In this document: piece after piece, positions 18,124-20,548 of the stretch
How positions within the stretch are numbered: position 1 is the first letter of the stretch
How the letters are laid out: every line of letters starts with the position of its first letter
Source of the DNA: Arthrobacter sp.
GTDB lineage: Bacteria; Actinomycetota; Actinomycetes; Actinomycetales; Micrococcaceae
Assembly (NCBI GenBank): GCA_025464925.1
Contig: JAODMS010000124.1
Span: forward strand, 1 to 20,548
Direction of reading: 5' to 3'
DNA: 20,548 bases
Program-made: the position numbers and the translations under genes
Notes under the pieces: generated by a model
The model's input: the letters and a program-made list of their open reading frames with translations, nothing else
The model's database searches: none
Told to the model about the DNA's origin: nothing

Positions 18124-18645
18124 TCAGGAGCGGTGCAGCTCGCGGTGCGCCCGCGCCAGCTCCTGGTAGCGGGTTGCGTTGCGCTGGACGCCGGCGAACT
18201 CCTCGTCGCTCAGCTCCCGTCGGACCTTGGCCGGAACCCCGGCGACCAGCGAGCGCGGCGGGATGATGGTCCCCTCCAGGACCACCGCGCCGGCGGCCAC
18301 CAGGGAGCCGGCGCCGATCACCGCGCCGTTGAGGATGGTGGCGCTCATGCCGATCAGGCAGTCGTCCTCGACCGTGCAGCCGTGCACCACGGCACCGTGG
18401 CCGACGCTGACCCGCGCGCCCACGGTGCAGGGGAATCCGGGGTCCGCGTGCAGCACCACATTGTCCTGCAGGTTGGTCCCCGCGCCCACGGTGATGGCGG
18501 CGGTGTCCGCCCGGACCGAAACGCCGTAGAAGGCGCTCGAATTTTCGGCCAGCGTGGCCTTGCCGATCACCGAGGCAGTGGGTGCGAGGAAGGCGGAGCC
18601 GTCGACGGCCGGGGTGTCCCCGGCGAAAGCGTAGATGGGAGTCAT
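18124..18645 (-). CDS. Gamma-carbonic-anhydrase-like hexapeptide-repeat protein
   Basis: This 173-residue protein has a left-handed beta-helix fold and probably forms a trimer with metal sites at the subunit interfaces. Hexapeptide turns run from about residue 14 to 140 (VIGKATLAENSSAFYGVSVRAD, ITVGAGTNLQDNVVLHAD, SVGHGAVVHGCTVEDDCLIGMSATILNGAVIGAGSLVAAGAVV). Candidate metal ligands are the His in VLHAD and the two His in VGHGAVVHG, matching gamma-carbonic anhydrases. The C-terminal helix ends in QELARAHRELHRS. Many members of this family show little or no carbonic anhydrase activity, so the reaction is uncertain. It begins 47 bases after the methyltransferase stop on the same strand and probably belongs to the purU operon. 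It converges on the monooxygenase gene with only 32 bases between. Confidence 0.9.
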   Translation of the reverse strand: MTPIYAFAGDTPAVDGSAFLAPTASVIGKATLAENSSAFYGVSVRADTAAITVGAGTNLQDNVVLHADPGFPCTVGARVSVGHGAVVHGCTVEDDCLIGMSATILNGAVIGAGSLVAAGAVVLEGTIIPPRSLVAGVPAKVRRELSDEEFAGVQRNATRYQELARAHRELHRS

Positions 18646-18692
18646 GCCCCCAGCCTAGGACACGCCCGGCAGCCTGCCCGCCGGGCCGCTCT

Positions 18693-19100
18693 TCAGATGT
18701 TTCCCCCGGGGGAGCGCAGCACGGTGAAGCCCTCCCCGGGATCCGGAAGCACGACGGCGATCGGCGCGCCCGGTTCCGCCACCCGCCCCAGCTCGCGGAC
18801 GACGTCGTCCTGCTGCTCCCGGGGCACGCCCGCCAGGGCGTCCACAGCCCAGACGGACTGGAACGCCGAGTCGGCGAACGGAAGGGAGGCGGCGGCGGCC
18901 ACCGAGGCCTCCAGGCCGCGGGCACGCGCTGAGTGGATGTGTTCCTCGGAGGGATCAACGCCCGTGAAATGGATGCCGGACTGGACGAAGAGGAGCCCGT
19001 CGGCGCCCGGGCCGCAGTCGAGCCCCAGCACCGAGTGCCGGCCCTCGGACTTGAGCAGGGACATGAATTCCGCCAGCGGATCAGTCGGGGAAAGTGCCAT
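18693..19100 (-). CDS. Small class I SAM-dependent methyltransferase-like protein
   Basis: This 135-residue protein has a compact Rossmann-type methyltransferase core. Motif I is VLGLDCGPGADGLLF (about residues 24-38), with the acidic motif II GVDPSEEHI after it and the motif IV-like LPFADSAFQSVWAVDALAGVP. It resembles type 11 methyltransferases but is short, lacking the usual N-terminal helices and C-terminal strands, so it may be a minimal or degenerate member. The ATG at 19100 is used. A TTG at 19112 in the same frame is possible but less likely. It starts only 21 bases after purU ends, so it is co-transcribed and perhaps coupled. The substrate is unknown, and it could act in folate or one-carbon metabolism merely by position (weak inference). 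Confidence 0.75.
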   Translation of the reverse strand: MALSPTDPLAEFMSLLKSEGRHSVLGLDCGPGADGLLFVQSGIHFTGVDPSEEHIHSARARGLEASVAAAASLPFADSAFQSVWAVDALAGVPREQQDDVVRELGRVAEPGAPIAVVLPDPGEGFTVLRSPGGNI

Positions 19101-19121
19101 ACCCCTATTCAATGACCGGGG

Positions 19122-19982
19122 CTAGCTGAAAACAACCGTCCGGTTGCCGTCCAACAGCACGCGGTGTTCGTCGTGCCACTGCACCGCCTGGGCGAGCGCG
19201 CGGCCCTCCACGTCGCGGCCCATCTGGACGAACTGCTCCGGGGTGCGCCGGTGGTCCACCCGGATGACCTCCTGCTCGATGATCGGCCCCTCATCCAGGG
19301 CTGCCGTCACGTAGTGCGCCGTGGCGCCGATGAGCTTCACGCCCCGGGCGTGCGCCTGGTGGTATGGCCGGGCGCCCTTGAAGGAGGGCAGGAAGGAATG
19401 GTGGATGTTGATGGCCTTGCCGGTGAGCTCGGTGCACAGCTCGTCGGAAAGGATCTGCATGTACCGGGCGAGGACCGTGAGCTCGATGTCGTGCTCGGCC
19501 ATGAGGGCGCGGAGGGCGTCCTCGGCCTGGGCCTTGGTGTCCGGCGTGACCGGGATGTGGTGGAAGGGAACGCCGTAGAACTCGGCCAGGTCGGCCAGGT
19601 CCCGATGGTTGGACACAATGGCCGGAATCTCGATCGGCAGGGTTCCGGAGCGCTGCAGGAACAGCAGGTCGTTGAGGCAGTGCGCCGAGGTGCTGGCCAT
19701 CAGCAGGGTGCGGACCTTCCGGCCTGCCGGATTGAGGCTCCACTGCATGCCGAAGGCCCGGGCGACGGGCTCCAGGGCCGCCTGCAGCTCGGCCTGGGAG
19801 GCCGCCGTCGTGGCCTCGACCCGCATAAAGAAGGTGCCGGTGCTGTGGCTGCCGTACTGCTGGGAGTCCGTAATATTGCAGCCCCCCACCAGGAGGGCCC
19901 CAGCGACGGCATGCACGATGCCGGGGCGGTCCGGGCAGGAGAGGGTCAGGATGTAGGAAGCAGTCAGCTGGTCGTCAGTCAC
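19122..19982 (-). CDS. purU: Formyltetrahydrofolate deformylase
   Basis: This 286-residue cytoplasmic enzyme hydrolyses 10-formyl-THF to THF and formate, balancing the one-carbon pool. The N-terminal ACT domain (YILTLSCPDRPGIVHAVAGALLVGGCNITDSQQYG, about residues 9-43) is regulatory. The formyltransferase domain has RTLLMASTSAHCLNDLL, and the catalytic region INIHHSFLPSFKGARPYHQAHARGVKLIGATAHYV with DEGPIIEQE, giving the expected Asn, His and Asp residues. The GTG at 19982 is chosen because the protein then matches the family length. It also lies seven bases after a TAGGCT -10 box, suggesting a leaderless transcript. The much longer open frame to 20528 runs through the glyA leader and is not coding. 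It is divergent from glyA and followed by a methyltransferase and a gamma-carbonic-anhydrase-like gene. Confidence 0.95.
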   Translation of the reverse strand: MTDDQLTASYILTLSCPDRPGIVHAVAGALLVGGCNITDSQQYGSHSTGTFFMRVEATTAASQAELQAALEPVARAFGMQWSLNPAGRKVRTLLMASTSAHCLNDLLFLQRSGTLPIEIPAIVSNHRDLADLAEFYGVPFHHIPVTPDTKAQAEDALRALMAEHDIELTVLARYMQILSDELCTELTGKAINIHHSFLPSFKGARPYHQAHARGVKLIGATAHYVTAALDEGPIIEQEVIRVDHRRTPEQFVQMGRDVEGRALAQAVQWHDEHRVLLDGNRTVVFS

Positions 19983-19989
19983 GAGGAAA

Positions 19990-19995
19990 AGCCTA
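19990..19995 (-). promoter_or_regulatory. Predicted -10 box of purU (leaderless)
   Basis: TAGGCT on the minus strand is followed by TTTCCTC and the GTG start, the spacing expected if transcription begins at the start codon. No clear -35 box is visible. The divergent glyA promoter carries the same GGGTAGGCTT sequence. Confidence 0.45.
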
Positions 19996-20053
19996 CCCGC
20001 GCTGCCCCGGGTGTCCGGGCCAGGGCATCCTGGGGCAACAGCCGGGACTGGGG

Positions 20054-20059
20054 TAGGCT
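20054..20059 (+). promoter_or_regulatory. Predicted -10 box of glyA
   Basis: TAGGCT at 20054-20059 would start transcription at about 20065-20066, the first paired bases of the riboswitch aptamer. No clear -35 box is visible upstream. Confidence 0.5.
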
Positions 20060-20061
20060 TA

Positions 20062-20142
20062 AACGGTCGCAACTGGCGTTGGGTGGCTAACCACCAGGGA
20101 GCGGCATTTACGAAGACCACGGATCGTACGCCTGGGCCGAGG
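20062..20142 (+). ncRNA. ZTP (pfl motif) riboswitch upstream of glyA
   Basis: This is a cis-regulatory aptamer that senses the purine intermediate ZMP/ZTP, an alarm for 10-formyl-folate shortage. The first domain is GGTCGCAACTGGCG (20065-20078). A hairpin follows, GGTGG-CTAA-CCACC (20082-20095), then AGGGAGCGGC, whose CGGC (20102-20105) pairs with GTCG (20066-20069) as the base stem. After a linker comes the second conserved element ACGCCTGGGCC (20128-20138). The hallmark pseudoknot can form between GGCG at 20075-20078 and CGCC at 20129-20132. Order, spacing and conserved bases match the pfl motif as I know it, and glyA is one of its usual targets. I could not run a covariance model. Confidence 0.88.
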
Positions 20143-20183
20143 GTCATGTCTTGCCGGCGGCAGCGCCTTGCTGCGGCCCCGCC

Positions 20184-20214
20184 GTTGGCGCCTCCTTGCG
20201 GGGCGTCGGCCTTT
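20184..20214 (+). terminator. Possible riboswitch expression-platform hairpin
   Basis: CGCCTC (20189-20194) pairs with GGGGCG (20200-20205), and GTTGG (20184-20188) pairs through G-U-containing contacts with TCGGC (20206-20210). CTTT follows. The T run is short, so termination is plausible but not certain. It would be relieved when ZTP binds the aptamer. The rest of 20143-20316 holds only a direct repeat GTAACCTG at 20241-20248 and 20271-20278. Confidence 0.45.
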
Positions 20215-20316
20215 GGCGCGTGCCCCTGATCCGGAGGCCCGTAACCTGGGGCACCTGGGCGGGCCAGCCGGTAACCTGACCTTAAGCAGTGCCCGTTGCC
20301 TAACCAGGAGTTCCTC

Positions 20317-20548
20317 GTGACCCTCTCATCAGCTTCCGCTGTATCGACTTCAGCAAGCCTTTCCTCAGCCGCCGTAAGCAACCAGCCGCTGGCCGAACTC
20401 GACCCCGAAATCGCCGCCGTCCTGGCCCAGGAGCTGGGCCGCCAGCGCGGCACCCTGGAAATGATCGCCTCCGAGAACTTCGCCCCCCGCGCAGTGATGG
20501 AAGCCCAGGGCTCAGTCCTGACCAACAAGTACGCCGAGGGCTACCCGG
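20317..20548 (+). CDS. glyA: Serine hydroxymethyltransferase (3' partial)
   Basis: This PLP enzyme interconverts serine and glycine while charging THF to 5,10-methylene-THF, the main entry of one-carbon units. Only the first 77 codons are inside the window. The frame is open to the end. A Ser/Ala-rich leader of about 25 residues precedes [53 protein letters not shown], which is the unmistakable SHMT N-terminus. The GTG at 20317 follows AGGAG (20306-20310) by six bases. The gene sits behind a ZTP riboswitch and is divergent from purU, which consumes 10-formyl-THF, so the region is a folate one-carbon control point. Confidence 0.96.
   Translation, partial: MTLSSASAVSTSASLSSAAVSNQPLAELDPEIAAVLAQELGRQRGTLEMIASENFAPRAVMEAQGSVLTNKYAEGYP

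Noticed and set aside
18703..18712. CCCCCGGGGG palindrome near the methyltransferase stop
   Set aside because: It is inside the coding region and too short and G/C-only to be distinguished from composition.
17282..18958. 558-codon minus-strand open frame spanning the monooxygenase end and gamma-carbonic-anhydrase region
   Set aside because: It crosses three real genes in the wrong frame and has no domain; the real minus-strand genes are at 18124-18645 and 18693-19100.
19983..20528. Upstream extension of purU to a 468-residue protein
   Set aside because: The added part is antisense to the riboswitch and glyA, has no similarity to PurU, and the GTG at 19982 gives the normal family length.

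Overview
The window is high-GC actinobacterial DNA with dense gene packing, GTG starts, apparent leaderless promoters and a monomeric isocitrate dehydrogenase. Gene content and protein style suggest a member of the Micrococcaceae close to Arthrobacter or Pseudarthrobacter. That placement is inference, because there is no rRNA or marker gene to settle it. Both ends cut a gene: the C-terminal two thirds of isocitrate dehydrogenase on the left and the N-terminus of glyA on the right.

Layout. (1) 1-1398: NADP-isocitrate dehydrogenase, closed by a perfect 16-bp hairpin terminator. (2) 1548-3376 (minus): a membrane Ser/Thr protein kinase translationally coupled (ATGA overlap) to a repeat-rich lipoprotein. 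(3) 3822-5315 (minus): an exported protein of unknown function built largely from Pro-Val-Pro / Asp-Pro-Ala-Val repeats. (4) 5442-6512 (minus): a Gfo/Idh/MocA sugar-type oxidoreductase. (5) 6675-10713 (minus): a multiple-monosaccharide ABC transporter (mmsA-mmsB-chvE order) ending in a terminator. (6) 10844-12034 (minus): a ROK-family repressor. Near-identical 16-bp imperfect palindromes overlap the predicted -35 boxes of both the ROK gene and the transporter operon, so this looks like a self-contained sugar-responsive regulon. (7) 12251-18091: a nitrilase-family amidase, a PucR-type regulator, a cationic amino-acid-type APC permease and a flavin L-amino-acid 2-monooxygenase. The enzymes resemble the DavB/DavA pair of the lysine aminovalerate pathway. 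An arginine or tryptophan version is also possible. (8) 18124-19982 (minus): purU (formyl-THF deformylase), a small methyltransferase and a gamma-carbonic-anhydrase-like protein, probably one operon. (9) 20054-20548 (plus): glyA behind a ZTP (pfl-motif) riboswitch.

How it works together. The sugar block imports monosaccharides under ROK control and may pass them to the nearby oxidoreductase. The amino-acid block would import a basic amino acid, decarboxylate it oxidatively to an amide and hydrolyse the amide, probably under PucR control. The right end pairs two folate one-carbon genes (purU and glyA) around a shared divergent promoter region. The ZTP riboswitch would couple glyA to purine/10-formyl-folate shortage.

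The most interesting items are the ZTP riboswitch, the matched ROK operators, the split amino-acid oxygenase/amidase cluster, and the two low-complexity envelope proteins. I saw no mobile element, CRISPR array, tRNA or rRNA. No wholly new system is evident.
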